Positions 24,321 to 34,182 of a DNA stretch of 64,000 bases are shown here, piece by piece (position 1 is the first letter of the stretch; each line of letters opens with the position of its first letter). Origin of the DNA: Bradyrhizobium lablabi (GTDB taxonomy: Bacteria > Pseudomonadota > Alphaproteobacteria > Rhizobiales > Xanthobacteraceae); contig NZ_JAFCLN010000007.1 in the NCBI RefSeq assembly GCF_018129385.1, positions 186,001 to 250,000 on the forward strand. Reading direction: 5' to 3'. The translations under genes were made by a program, and so were the position numbers. The notes beneath the pieces are model-generated. The model was not told where the DNA came from and made no database searches. It was given only the letters and a program-made list of their open reading frames with translations.

Positions 24321-25426
24321 TGCAGCCGCCCGCCGAGCCGGTCGCCCGTGGCCATGTCGAATGCCAGGCTCTTCTCCGCAGTCAGGTAGAAGGCGATTTC
24401 GTCGCCAGGCCTCAGCCGGTCCTGTTCATCGACGGACAGAAACCGCGTCTCCTGGACCTGCAGATAGGCCAGCCGTGTCGGCCCGACGCGCTCGATTTGT
24501 TCGACATGGCCCTTCATCTCCATGTCGTCGGCCGAGCGCCGCTCTCCCGCATAAATGTGCTGCGGCCGAATGCCGAGCGAGCCCTTCTGCGTCGACTTCG
24601 CCTGGCCGAAATCGGCAGCTGCCTGCCCGGCCAAGGGGATTTCAGCTCCACCCGCGAGCACGAGCCTAAGGCGCCCGGCTTCATGCTTGAGGTCACCGTC
24701 GAGCAAATTCATCCGCGGGCTACCCACGAAGTTTGCGACGAAACGATTGCGTGGGTCGTTGTAGACCTCGAGGGCAGCGCCGTATTGCATCAAGCGCCCC
24801 TTGTCGATAATCGCAATCTTGTCGGCAAGGCTCATCGCTTCGATCTGATCATGTGTCACGTAGATCATGGTCTGACCGAACTCTCGCTGGAGCACTTTCA
24901 GTTCCGCGCGCATATAGGCGCGAAAGCTTGCGTCGAGGTTCGAGAGCGGTTCATCAAGCAGGAAAACACGGGGCTCCACTATCGCGGAACGCCCTATCGC
25001 CAGTTTCTGCATCTCGTTCACGGAAAGCCTGCCGGCGGATTCGTCCAACCGATCGAAGAGCCCCATCCGTTCGGCCATTGCCCGCGACTTTCGGTCGACT
25101 TCGGACCGCGCGACACGTCGCACTTCCAGGCCATAGGCCAGATTTTTGTAGACAGTCAGGTGGGTAAATATGGCGTAGTTCTGGAACACGAAGCCGATGT
25201 TGCGATCCTGCAACCGCATTCCCGACAGATCGCTGCCGTCGAACGAGATCGATCCTTCGCTGGGGTCTTCCAACCCGGCGATCATGTTCATCGTCGTGGT
25301 CTTGCCACAGCCGGACGGCCCCAGAAGCGCGACAAACTCGCCTTCGGTTATGTCGAGCGTCAAATCGTCGACTGCGACAAATTCGCCAAAGCGCTTGGTG
25401 ACGTTATTGATCTGAATGGATGTCAC
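24317..25426 (-). CDS. CUT1-type ABC transporter ATPase (MalK/UgpC-like), first copy
   Basis: 369 aa from GTG 25426 with a GATGAGG site. Walker A GPSGCGKTT, D-loop and Walker B VFLLDEP are present. The signature loop reads LSVNEMQKLAIGRSA instead of LSGGQ, so one composite ATP site may be degenerate. TOBE-like C-terminal domain. The neighbouring ATPase has a canonical signature (MSGGERQR), which supports an asymmetric heterodimer. A longer in-frame start at 25474 lies inside the upstream permease gene and is not used. Confidence 0.9.
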   Translation of the reverse strand: MTSIQINNVTKRFGEFVAVDDLTLDITEGEFVALLGPSGCGKTTTMNMIAGLEDPSEGSISFDGSDLSGMRLQDRNIGFVFQNYAIFTHLTVYKNLAYGLEVRRVARSEVDRKSRAMAERMGLFDRLDESAGRLSVNEMQKLAIGRSAIVEPRVFLLDEPLSNLDASFRAYMRAELKVLQREFGQTMIYVTHDQIEAMSLADKIAIIDKGRLMQYGAALEVYNDPRNRFVANFVGSPRMNLLDGDLKHEAGRLRLVLAGGAEIPLAGQAAADFGQAKSTQKGSLGIRPQHIYAGERRSADDMEMKGHVEQIERVGPTRLAYLQVQETRFLSVDEQDRLRPGDEIAFYLTAEKSLAFDMATGDRLGGRLQ

Positions 25427-25430
25427 TGCC

Positions 25431-26399
25431 TCATCCCTTCCTCTTGGCTGCGTAGGACAGGCCACGCGCGGCAATAAGACTGAGCGAGAACAGGATCGTC
25501 AGGCCGATTGCGGCAACATATGACCAATCCAAATCGGCAAATGTCTTCTTGTATAGAAACAAGGAGATGGTTTCGGTCTCGACGCCTGGACCACCCTTGG
25601 TCATGACGAAGATGACGTCGAAAATCTTGAAACATTCGACCGAACGAAGTACCAGAGCGATGGCAATGACAGACTTCATGCGCGGCAGAACGATCTTGCA
25701 AAAATTCTGCCAGTTGGATGCGCCCAGCAAGCGACCTGCTGTCAACTGGTCCGCCGGAACTCCTAACATTCCCGCAAGCAGGATCAGGAACATCAACGGC
25801 GTCCACTGCCACGTGTCTGCGATGATCACGGCAAGCATGGCGCGATGCACGTCCGTCAACCACGCAAAGCTAGTCGGCAATCTCAGCGTGTCGTTTACCG
25901 GGCCGGTGCCCTGGAACAGCAGGAAGAAGATCAGGCCGACGACTGCCGGCACGATCATCATCGGAGTCAGGAGAATGGAGTAGAAGAACTTGCGGCCGAC
26001 GAACTGCTCCATGAACAGATACGCCAATCCAAGGCCAAGCAGGAACTGCGCCGGAACGGCGATCGCCATCAGCAAGACAGTCCTGCCCAACGCTGCCCAT
26101 AATGCGCCGTCGGTCAGCAAGCGCGCATAATTATCGCCGCTGTTGAAGCTTTCATAGGCGCGATACCAGCGAACGCCATCGAGCGGCGTCCACCAGGTGA
26201 GGCTGAGATAGAGCTGCATCGCCAGCGGAAAGACGACGATGAACAATAGCAAGAGTACGGCGGGAGCGACGAACCAAAAGCCAAGCTTCCGGCTGTCGTG
26301 AGCAACGCCCGCCCAATATCCGCGACTGCGCCGGTTTGCCTTCGCAGACGCCGGCTCAGCGGGCGTGTCCGTGATCGTCTCGGCTGTCGCGTCGGTCAT
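25431..26399 (-). CDS. CUT1-type ABC transporter permease (MalF-like)
   Basis: 322 aa, six predicted membrane spans and a basic N-terminal tail (RRSRGYW). The EAA-loop equivalent is DQLTAGRLLGASNWQNFCKIVLPRM. The start ATG at 26399 overlaps the stop of the second permease (ATGA). Together with 26396-27253 it forms the channel of a binding-protein-dependent importer of the carbohydrate/glycerol-phosphate/polyamine type. Confidence 0.9.
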   Translation of the reverse strand: MTDATAETITDTPAEPASAKANRRSRGYWAGVAHDSRKLGFWFVAPAVLLLLFIVVFPLAMQLYLSLTWWTPLDGVRWYRAYESFNSGDNYARLLTDGALWAALGRTVLLMAIAVPAQFLLGLGLAYLFMEQFVGRKFFYSILLTPMMIVPAVVGLIFFLLFQGTGPVNDTLRLPTSFAWLTDVHRAMLAVIIADTWQWTPLMFLILLAGMLGVPADQLTAGRLLGASNWQNFCKIVLPRMKSVIAIALVLRSVECFKIFDVIFVMTKGGPGVETETISLFLYKKTFADLDWSYVAAIGLTILFSLSLIAARGLSYAAKRKG

Positions 26400-27253
26400 T
26401 GCTTGAGCGCTCCGAACGTCAGTCCTCGGACGAGGTGCTTCTGAATCAGTAGTCCGAAGACCACCGGCGGAATTGCCGCAATCAATCCCAGTGCAGCTTT
26501 CATGCCGTACATCTGGCCGCCCATGGGCGAAGTGAGGGTGGACATGTAGATCGGCAGCGTGACCCAGTTCTTTTGAGTCAGCAGCAATGCCAGTAGGTAG
26601 TCGGACCAGTTCAGGATGAATACGAACAGCGCGCAGGTGGCGAGCCCCGGCTTCACGATCGGCAGCGTGATGCGATAGAAAACCCGCCAGTAGGAGCAAC
26701 CGGAGACGCGCGCAGCATCTTCAATCTCGACAGGAACCTCGTCGAAGAACGTCTTCATCAGCCAGAACGCGAACGGCAGTGTCACGATCCCGTAGATCAG
26801 CGACAATCCCCACCACGTGTCGACCGCGCCGATGAAGGCCCACATCACCATGACCGGAATCATGACCGCCAGCGGCGGAAACAGCCGCAATTGCAGCACG
26901 GACAGCGGCAATAACGACATGATGCCGAAGCGCGCGACCGCGTAGGAGGATAACGTCCCGGTCACGACGGCCAGCGCCGTGCCGCAGATCGACGTGATCA
27001 GGCTCGCCGCCAAAGGCCCGACGATACCGCGATCAAGGCTGACGACCAGGCCCTGCGCGTGCCCGAAGATGACGAACTCGAAATTCTGCAACGTCGGCTG
27101 CTTCGGAAACCACGTCATGCCGGTGCCGGTGGTCCACTCGGGAAACGGCTTGAACGCCATGGTGATCATCCAGAGCAGCGGATAGATCACCACCGCACAC
27201 GCAAGAATGACGAAGGCGTATCTGATCACCAGGGCTCGAAGCGGTGTCCGCAC
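26396..27253 (-). CDS. CUT1-type ABC transporter permease (MalG-like)
   Basis: 285 aa, six predicted membrane spans. The EAA loop is EIEDAARVSGCSYWRVFYRITLPIVKPG. The start is GTG 27253 after a GGAGAGGAG site. Coupled to the MalF-like gene by a 4-base overlap and preceded by the binding protein gene 58 bases upstream. Confidence 0.9.
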   Translation of the reverse strand: MRTPLRALVIRYAFVILACAVVIYPLLWMITMAFKPFPEWTTGTGMTWFPKQPTLQNFEFVIFGHAQGLVVSLDRGIVGPLAASLITSICGTALAVVTGTLSSYAVARFGIMSLLPLSVLQLRLFPPLAVMIPVMVMWAFIGAVDTWWGLSLIYGIVTLPFAFWLMKTFFDEVPVEIEDAARVSGCSYWRVFYRITLPIVKPGLATCALFVFILNWSDYLLALLLTQKNWVTLPIYMSTLTSPMGGQMYGMKAALGLIAAIPPVVFGLLIQKHLVRGLTFGALKQ

Positions 27254-27311
27254 GTTTCAACTCCTCTCCGCCGGACCCGCCTGATGCGAGTCTGGCCCGG
27301 TTTCGTCAAAG

Positions 27312-28934
27312 TCAGGCCGGATCTCCACCCATCGGCCAGGTGGCACGGCTCGCCTTGATCGCTTCGATGATGCCCTTGCCGCGCTGGCGACGGATGATCT
27401 GCTCCCACTTGCCTTGTGCCGCATCCATCGCCTGGCGCGGCGTCTTCTGCTTGGTCAGCGCCGCCTGCAGTTCTTCGTCCAGCGCGTTGTCCATCGCGGT
27501 TTGACCGCCGAAATTGAGCGACGGCACCGATCGTGCGATGGAGTACGGGATCGTCTTCATCGCGTAGGGTTGATAGTTCGCGGCGACCAGCGGCTCCTTG
27601 AAGTTTGCCTGCTGGAACGGATCGAAGAATCCGGTCGGGCTCGCCATGATCAGCGTGAACGTTCGGGTCGAGCTGAGCCACTGCAGGAACAGGTAAGCAG
27701 CTTCTGCGTTCTTCGACTTCGGCGATATCCAAGCCGTGACGCTGTAGTACATCACGGCACGGCGGTTGATCTTGTCGCCGAACCGGCGGCCGACCGGATT
27801 GTGGGACCCCATCAAGCCCGTCGCTTTCGACTTCGGGGTACCATCAGGCTTCAGCCCGTCGCCGTACTTGGCGATCGCGGTATATGTGCAGATTTGCGGA
27901 ACCTGCAGCTTCCAGAGCGAATTCCAGCCTTCCAGGAAGGTGAAATTCAACGCATCGGGCGGCGACCATTCGAACGAGCGGACGTGCTCTTCCGCACACT
28001 GGACGCCCAGGTCGGTATTGAGATTTGGATTGCCCTCGTCATTGAAGAAGTAGTAGTTCGGGAACGCCATCGACGCGAAGCGCATATAGAACGTCGGAAG
28101 CCCCCAGAACCGGCTCATCAGACAGCCGTTGCCGTACATCTTGCCGTTGCCGAAATCCTTGCCGGTGAAGAATTTCGAGATCGCGTCGACCTCTTCCCAG
28201 GTATTCGGCACGTCGATAGGACGCCCGGCCTCCTTCAGGAAGGCTTCCTTGACCTCGGGCTTCTCATAGAGGTTCCGTAAGTAGTACCAAACCAGCGTAT
28301 CGCCATCGAGGCCGATCATGTAGTTTTTGTTGTTGTAGGTATAGAGCAGCTTTTCGAACGCATCGTCCGTCACGCCGCGCTCTCGATCGTTCCAATCCGG
28401 CTTGTACTTCTTCACGAAGTCGGAGCAATCGATCGCGCCGCCTGATGCGACAAGATCGCCCGTCGAATTCCAGGGTCCGGTATAGACATCGAACGCACCG
28501 TCGCCGGTCGTGACGTCCTGCATCACCTTCTTGAAAATATCGTCCGGAGTTCCGCCGATCATCTCGATCTCGATACCCGTCTCGCGCATCCACACGTCCA
28601 GCGGCGACATCGCGCCCTCGCGGAACGGCTTCCGTATCTGGTCGATAGTGCCGTCGAGCAACAGGACCGTCAGCTTTTTCGGCGCTTTTCCTGCCGCCTT
28701 CAACGCCTTGATGCCGTCGATCGCGCGGCCTTCCGACATGCTGCTGTTGTACTGGAAGCGTTCAGCACCGTCGAAGCCCAGTGGGCCGCCCGTCATGCCC
28801 GGCGCGTACTCGGCCGCTTGAAGCGGCAGGGAAACAAGAGGGCCGCCACCGCCGCCCAGCGCAGCCGCGGCAATTGCTCCCGTTGACGTTTTCAAGAACT
28901 CCCGGCGAGTCGAATTCAGCTTCTCAATTGACAT
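27312..28934 (-). CDS. Tat-exported extracellular solute-binding protein (CUT1 family)
   Basis: 540 aa, long for the family. The N-terminus STRREFLKTSTGAIAAAALGG is a twin-arginine signal, so the protein is probably exported folded. The mature part has the solute-binding family 1 pattern with VYTGPWNSTGDLVASGGAID and the conserved YFFNDEGNPNLNT region. The ATG at 28934 has GGGGAG upstream. It is the second gene of the operon starting at 30374. Ligand unknown; Tat export in this family is seen for binding proteins of unusual or cofactor-like ligands, but that is only suggestive. Confidence 0.88.
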   Translation of the reverse strand: MSIEKLNSTRREFLKTSTGAIAAAALGGGGGPLVSLPLQAAEYAPGMTGGPLGFDGAERFQYNSSMSEGRAIDGIKALKAAGKAPKKLTVLLLDGTIDQIRKPFREGAMSPLDVWMRETGIEIEMIGGTPDDIFKKVMQDVTTGDGAFDVYTGPWNSTGDLVASGGAIDCSDFVKKYKPDWNDRERGVTDDAFEKLLYTYNNKNYMIGLDGDTLVWYYLRNLYEKPEVKEAFLKEAGRPIDVPNTWEEVDAISKFFTGKDFGNGKMYGNGCLMSRFWGLPTFYMRFASMAFPNYYFFNDEGNPNLNTDLGVQCAEEHVRSFEWSPPDALNFTFLEGWNSLWKLQVPQICTYTAIAKYGDGLKPDGTPKSKATGLMGSHNPVGRRFGDKINRRAVMYYSVTAWISPKSKNAEAAYLFLQWLSSTRTFTLIMASPTGFFDPFQQANFKEPLVAANYQPYAMKTIPYSIARSVPSLNFGGQTAMDNALDEELQAALTKQKTPRQAMDAAQGKWEQIIRRQRGKGIIEAIKASRATWPMGGDPA

Positions 28935-29009
28935 TTGATTCAGCTCCCCTTGGCCTGTGGCTGTGCCACGTTGCCGTTGTCCAGACTTCGCGATAGTTCG
29001 ACTGTGGCT

Positions 29010-30374
29010 TCAAACGAGCGTTTGCTCCGAAGCTTTCAGCATTGCAGGGACCCTCGTCAGTTTTTCGCGCGGCTTGGCTTTGGCTGCGCCAGCCGCCCGC
29101 TCCAGCGCGTCGATCCTGCGCCACCCCGGGAAGTCGATCAGCTTGCGTGATTGTCCGTGAAGCGCGCTACGAAACCGGTCACGTTGGAAGTCCAGCGCGC
29201 CGAAGCTCGTCTTCTTCAAGTCCGCCAAGATCGATTCGACCGTTTCGATAGCGCACGCGCGGTTGGTTCCGATGATTCCGCTCGGTCCACGCTTGATCCA
29301 CCCTGCGACGTACAATCCCCGAACGGTTTTGCCATCGCTGGCGACAACCCGCCCTTCCCGCTGCACAATCGTCGCCGAGCGTTCGTCGAAGGGCACACCC
29401 GGAATCGACAGGCCGCGATAGCCGACGCTGCGAACGATGAGGCCTGCCGGTATGCGTACATACTCGCCAGTTGGCGTCCCCTTCTGGCTGCCTGCCGGTC
29501 CGGAGAGGTTCAATTTCTCGAACTTGACGCGCTCGACCGCCCCGGTCCCCTCGATCGAAGCTGGTGCGAGCGAGAAACGGAAATGTATCCGCTTCCGCTT
29601 GAGCGCGCTCCCCTGACGGCTTGCGAATACTCGCAGGATTTCGAGATTCTTCGCGGCGGAAGCCGAGCATTCGATTTCATCGTTCGAGGCGGCGTCAAGC
29701 TGCAGATCGGCTGGATCGACGACCGGCTGCGCGTCTTGAAGCTCGCCGAACTCACGGAGTTCCTTCGCTGTGAACTTGGCCTGCGCCGGTCCCCGCCGAC
29801 CTATAACGAAAACGTCCGTGATCCTGCTTTCGGCAAGCGCATCCAGCGCATGCTCGCAGATATCGCTGCGCTTGAGCTCATCGACGCTTTTCGCGAGGAT
29901 TCGGCATACGTCCAGGGCGACGTTGCCGTTTCCGATCACGATCGCCGCCGGATGCGAGAAATCGAAGATCTTGTCCCGGAAATCCGGATGGCCGTTGTAC
30001 CAGCCGACGAGTTCGGTCGCCGAGACGCTTCCCGGCAAGTCTTCGCCGACAATGTCGAGCGGACGATCGGCGATCGCTCCGGTGGCGAGAATCACGCCGT
30101 GGTAAGCCGCCTGAAGCTGCGATACCGGCACTTCCCGTCCGATATCCAGGTTGCCGACGAACGAGAAATTGGCGTTGTCGGCGATCTGCTCGAAGATCGC
30201 CGTGACCGCCTTCAGCTTCTGATGGTCAGGCGCGACCCCGTGACGGACAAGCCCGAAAGGCACGGGCAACCGGTCGAACATATCGATACGAACCGGCCGA
30301 TCGGAGCGTAGCAGTGCTTCTGCGGCGTAGAACCCGGCGGGGCCGCTCCCAACGATGGCAATATTGAAGACCAT
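29010..30374 (-). CDS. Ferredoxin-NADP+ reductase, adrenodoxin reductase (FprA) type
   Basis: 454 aa. N-terminal FAD motif GSGPAGFYAAEALLR, the VRHGVAPDHQKLK segment, an NADP-binding GNGNVALDVCRILAK segment, and the C-terminal GWIKRGPSGIIGTNR motif are all diagnostic of the FprA / adrenodoxin reductase family. It transfers electrons between NADP(H) and ferredoxin in the cytoplasm. It is the first gene of a nine-gene operon that ends with a 7Fe ferredoxin, so both partners are co-encoded. The promoter region carries a candidate MocR operator (30462-30505). The Shine-Dalgarno sequence is weak. Confidence 0.92.
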   Translation of the reverse strand: MVFNIAIVGSGPAGFYAAEALLRSDRPVRIDMFDRLPVPFGLVRHGVAPDHQKLKAVTAIFEQIADNANFSFVGNLDIGREVPVSQLQAAYHGVILATGAIADRPLDIVGEDLPGSVSATELVGWYNGHPDFRDKIFDFSHPAAIVIGNGNVALDVCRILAKSVDELKRSDICEHALDALAESRITDVFVIGRRGPAQAKFTAKELREFGELQDAQPVVDPADLQLDAASNDEIECSASAAKNLEILRVFASRQGSALKRKRIHFRFSLAPASIEGTGAVERVKFEKLNLSGPAGSQKGTPTGEYVRIPAGLIVRSVGYRGLSIPGVPFDERSATIVQREGRVVASDGKTVRGLYVAGWIKRGPSGIIGTNRACAIETVESILADLKKTSFGALDFQRDRFRSALHGQSRKLIDFPGWRRIDALERAAGAAKAKPREKLTRVPAMLKASEQTLV

Positions 30375-30461
30375 GGCGCAGAAGCTCGACGCTTGTTGTC
30401 CCTCGCGCCGGGCCGACCGAATTGGACCTCCCGCCGCGCAGGATTAGAGAAGCGCCAAGTC

Positions 30462-30505
30462 TTGGTTCTGAAAAGTACCAAAACCTCGTAACTCCATGGC
30501 TCCAA
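30462..30505. promoter_or_regulatory. Candidate MocR operator upstream of the ferredoxin reductase operon
   Basis: TTGGTTCTGAAAAGTACCAA (30462-30481) is an imperfect inverted repeat. 24 bases after its ACCAA comes TCCAA (30501-30505), inside ATGGCTCCAA. The same two-part layout occurs at 34183-34226 with ACCAA repeated at 24-base spacing. It lies 88-131 bases upstream of the FprA start. The surrounding 30375-30758 holds no gene. Confidence 0.6.
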
Positions 30506-30758
30506 TGCGACGATTGTTTAAGCAGACGAACCACGGCAACGATAAAAAAATAGTCAGAAAACGCTGCGTTTTGGCGCGGTTTCCGGCGAGTCGCACCGAC
30601 GATGCCTGCCAAAACGTTACGGCTCGCGTGTCGTTGGCCTGGCGCGCGCGCCGAATCCTCGTCGAGTGCCTGCGCGAATGCAAATGTCCTGACGATAGAT
30701 CGCATGTGTGGAGTCGTTTCGGTCGAGCCGCGATACAGGCTCAGAGCTGAAGCGCGCT

Positions 30759-32255
30759 TCAAGGAATGTTCAGGCCGGCATCCTGGGAGTTCATCACGCG
30801 CAAGATGCCGTGCAGCTTCTCTACAGCTTCGACGATCCTGCTTTCCGTCAGCGACGCATAGCCGAACATCAGCATGTCGTCCGGCGCCGTACCGTCGAAG
30901 TCGAAAGCGCCACCGCTGGACAAGGCATACACGCCTATCCCGGCGGCGCGCGCCTTCATCTGGATCGTAACCGCATTCGGCATGCCCTTGGGCAAGCGCC
31001 ATACGAGATGCAAGCCGCTGTCCTGTCCTGAAATAACCGGATCGCGAAATCTCTTGCGAAGCGCGGAAATCAGCGCATCCCTGCGGCTCTTGTAGAGCTG
31101 GCGCAGCTTGCGGACATGGCGATCGAAGTGGCCGTCACTGACGAACTCGGCAAGTGCGCATTGCTCGAGCCAGGATTGACCGTTGCTCATCTTGGCCTTC
31201 AGCAAGCGGGCATCGTCCGAGAAGATTCGCGGAACGACGGCAAAACCGAGACGCAAGCCTGCCCCTACCGATTTGGAGAAGGTGCCGACATAGAGAACAC
31301 GCCGTCCCCTGTCCAATCCGGACAGCGCCGTGAGCGGCGGCCCGTCATAGCGGAAATCGCTGTCGTAGTCGTCTTCCATGATGTAGCTGTCGGTATCATC
31401 AGCCCATCTAAGCAATGCGAGGCGCCGGCTCAGAGTCATCACGACGCCCGTCGGATATTGATGCGAGGGCGTCACATAGATCAGGCTGCGCTTCTTGTTG
31501 GGAAGGCAGTCCGTTCGAATCCCTTCCGAGTCGACCGGCACCGGCTCAATCGGAAGCGTCTCGCTTTGAAAGATCATCGACGCGCCTGCGTAGCAGGGAT
31601 TTTCAATGCACAGCTGCTCGGTGTGACCCCGCAAAAGATTCATGACGAGGTTGAGCGCGTCCTGCCCTCCCGCCGTGACGATGATTTGATCCGTCGTCAC
31701 GTGCATTCCGCGGGTTCGTCCGAGATGATCAGCGATGGCCTTTCGCAGCGGCGGAATTCCGGCAGGATCGCAATAGTCGGTCAGATATTGGGACTCGCCG
31801 GACAAAAGCCGTGTGACGATCCGGCGCCAGACCTGAAGGGGAAAAGCGCTCGCCGCCGATCGTCCCACCCAGAAGTCGATGGTCGGGCGATCTGCCCCGC
31901 CTCCCGGAGAGCCCGCAAAGCAGAGCAGAGGTTCACCGGCTTGAGATGGCGGCGGCCCATTTGGACGCAAAGGGTCTGGCGGGTTGCTGACCAGCAGGAG
32001 ATCGTCAGGAGGGATCGACGTAACGAACAGCCCGGATGTCCCCCGGGCTTCGACATAACCTTCGGCAACCAGACGATCGTAGGCAATTATGACCGTATTG
32101 CGGGACACATGATATCGCTCGGCCAGCAACCGCGTCGGCGGTAGCGACATCCCTGCCTGAAGGCGCCCATCCAGTATCAGCGACCGAACCTGGTCGAATA
32201 TCTGGGCCTGAAGCGATTTGTCCGCGCTCGTCTGAAGCGTAAGTGCCAGTTCCAC
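30759..32255 (-). CDS. MocR-type regulator: GntR HTH fused to PLP-dependent aminotransferase-like domain
   Basis: 498 aa; GTG start at 32255 after AAAGGT. Residues about 10-80 are a GntR winged helix (AQIFDQVRSLILDGRLQAGMSLPPTRLLAERYHVSRNTV). Residues about 115-490 form a class I aminotransferase fold with the PLP-lysine segment VGTFSKSVGAGLRLGF and the EDDYDSDFRYDG segment. MocR proteins bind PLP and sense amino compounds (for example GABA, taurine, ectoine precursors). It lies between the FprA operon and the aldehyde dehydrogenase, both of which carry the same upstream element, so it probably controls both. The effector is unknown. Confidence 0.92.
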   Translation of the reverse strand: MELALTLQTSADKSLQAQIFDQVRSLILDGRLQAGMSLPPTRLLAERYHVSRNTVIIAYDRLVAEGYVEARGTSGLFVTSIPPDDLLLVSNPPDPLRPNGPPPSQAGEPLLCFAGSPGGGADRPTIDFWVGRSAASAFPLQVWRRIVTRLLSGESQYLTDYCDPAGIPPLRKAIADHLGRTRGMHVTTDQIIVTAGGQDALNLVMNLLRGHTEQLCIENPCYAGASMIFQSETLPIEPVPVDSEGIRTDCLPNKKRSLIYVTPSHQYPTGVVMTLSRRLALLRWADDTDSYIMEDDYDSDFRYDGPPLTALSGLDRGRRVLYVGTFSKSVGAGLRLGFAVVPRIFSDDARLLKAKMSNGQSWLEQCALAEFVSDGHFDRHVRKLRQLYKSRRDALISALRKRFRDPVISGQDSGLHLVWRLPKGMPNAVTIQMKARAAGIGVYALSSGGAFDFDGTAPDDMLMFGYASLTESRIVEAVEKLHGILRVMNSQDAGLNIP

Positions 32256-32514
32256 AAGTCGACCTTTTTCAGCGCTCGCAGGTTAGCCTTTCCAAACTGT
32301 ATGCATTCAGCTGCGTAGCACTGCCTTTCGAGCTGCCAAGGAAGCAAGATTTCCCGGTCCTTGTCGAGTCAGCCGCTCGCCAGGCAATGCATCTCGAATT
32401 CAGCGAGACGGACAACGACAATCGCCCGGCTCGACGCCAACTACGAGTCGGGCAACCTTTCGACCAGACCGGCAGCTTGCTGCAGTTGCAATCTGCGGAT
32501 CGTTCACGAGTTCG

Positions 32515-34005
32515 TCAAAGCGGACGCACGACCGACTGCTTACGGTAGTAATCCTCGAGCGTATCGGGACCAAGGACGCCGCCTCCGCATCCACTCAAGT
32601 TGCACCCTCCGTATGACACGCCATGCGGAAACAGATTATGCGCGTTGATCCAGGAATTTCCAGCGACGAGCCGCTCGGCGACCCGCGTCGCCCTCGCAAG
32701 GTCAGTTGACCACACGCTGTTGGCGAGTCCGTACGGGCTGCTGTTGACCAACGCGATCGCCTCTTCCTCGTCTTGAAACGTCATCACGTAAGCGACAGGC
32801 CCGAAAACCTCGTCGCGCGCGCAGATATTGCCGGGTGCTCCACCGAGGAGTGCAGGCTTGACGTAAAACCCGTCCTGATAGCCGGACACCTCCGCAACGC
32901 CGCCGGAAAGATAGGCCTCCGCGCCCTCCTTTACGGAGCGCGCGACATATCCGAGCACGCGGCGGCGCTGCTTCTCGCTTACAACCGGACCGATCTGCGT
33001 CGACTCATCACCGCCATAGCCGATCTTCATTCCGCCCATCGTCGATACAGCTTTGCTGATAAACGCATCGGCAACTTTCTTGTGCACCATCCAGCGGGTT
33101 GCCGTGCAGCACACTTGCCCCGCATTCAACGTTACTGCCGACGCAAGCGACTCCGCAGCGCTTTCAACCGCGGTATCGTCGAAAAGAACAGCGGCACCCT
33201 TGCCGCCAAGCTCCAGTTTGACAGGGACCAGATTGCGTCCACAGGCCTCGGCCACGAGCCTGCCGACTTCCGGCGAACCCGTGAACGACATGCGATTGAT
33301 GCCAGAATGAGATGAGAGCGCTGCGCCGGCGGTTTCGCCCAGTCCAGGGACGACATTGACGACGCCGGGCGGAATACCTGCCTGTTCCGCGAGCCTGGCA
33401 AAAAGAAGGGCAGACAGCGGCGTGTCCTCTGCCGGCTTGATGACAATGGTGTTGCCCGCAGCGAGCGCCGGCGCCACACCCCATCCGACCAGCAAGAATG
33501 GAAAGTTCCAGGGAAAGATGAAGCCGCACACTCCATATGGCTGCCGCACCGACCAGGCTTCGTTTCCTGACACGGCAAAGGGCTCGCGTTGGCGCGCATT
33601 TGCGCTCAGATCGGCATAGTAACGGAAGGTCTGCGCCGCGTGAGGGATGTCAAAGGCTGACGCTTGCGCACGTGGCTTGCCAACGTCCCGCGATTCGATT
33701 TCGGCGAGCAACGCCGTATGCTGATCAATCAGATCCGCCAGCCGGTGAAGGAGGACAGCGCGATCTTTCGCCGGCATCGTTCGCCAGGGCGTGGTGTTGA
33801 ACGCCCGGCGCGCAGCCTCAACCGCGGCGTCGACGTCCGCGGCTTGGGCCGCAGCAACCGTTGCGAGGTGCTTGCCAGTACCGGGATCCAGCGTTTCGAA
33901 GGTTCTTCCGCCGGATGCAGCAACTTGCTCGCCGCCAATGTGCATCTTGATTGGCTGGGAAAGGAATTCACTGACAGCGAAAGCTTTCGTGTCGATCATA
34001 TTCAT
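32515..34005 (-). CDS. Aldehyde dehydrogenase (NAD(P)+-dependent)
   Basis: 496 aa from ATG 34005, seven bases from GGAGGA; a longer frame to 34032 is less likely. ALDH superfamily features: the FIFPWNFP segment, VELGGKG-type LELGGKGAAVLF with the general-base Glu, and the catalytic cysteine in NAGQVCCTATRW. It resembles betaine/phenylacetaldehyde-type dehydrogenases. It would oxidise an aldehyde to its acid in the cytoplasm. Its promoter shares the bipartite element of the FprA operon, which ties it to the Mo enzyme pathway. Confidence 0.92.
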   Translation of the reverse strand: MNMIDTKAFAVSEFLSQPIKMHIGGEQVAASGGRTFETLDPGTGKHLATVAAAQAADVDAAVEAARRAFNTTPWRTMPAKDRAVLLHRLADLIDQHTALLAEIESRDVGKPRAQASAFDIPHAAQTFRYYADLSANARQREPFAVSGNEAWSVRQPYGVCGFIFPWNFPFLLVGWGVAPALAAGNTIVIKPAEDTPLSALLFARLAEQAGIPPGVVNVVPGLGETAGAALSSHSGINRMSFTGSPEVGRLVAEACGRNLVPVKLELGGKGAAVLFDDTAVESAAESLASAVTLNAGQVCCTATRWMVHKKVADAFISKAVSTMGGMKIGYGGDESTQIGPVVSEKQRRRVLGYVARSVKEGAEAYLSGGVAEVSGYQDGFYVKPALLGGAPGNICARDEVFGPVAYVMTFQDEEEAIALVNSSPYGLANSVWSTDLARATRVAERLVAGNSWINAHNLFPHGVSYGGCNLSGCGGGVLGPDTLEDYYRKQSVVRPL

Positions 34006-34182
34006 GGCCGTTCCTCCGGTTTCAACATTCACGCTTGGGCTGCCGCCGCACGCCAGTTGATCTGGGAGCGTCGTGCATCTGCGCGATGTCGCGATTATTC
34101 TTCACGTTCCGACTTGCCACCGGACCGATTGCGTCCATCCGCTTTCGACACCGTTGGTCTTGCTCTGAAAGAACATCGAAGG

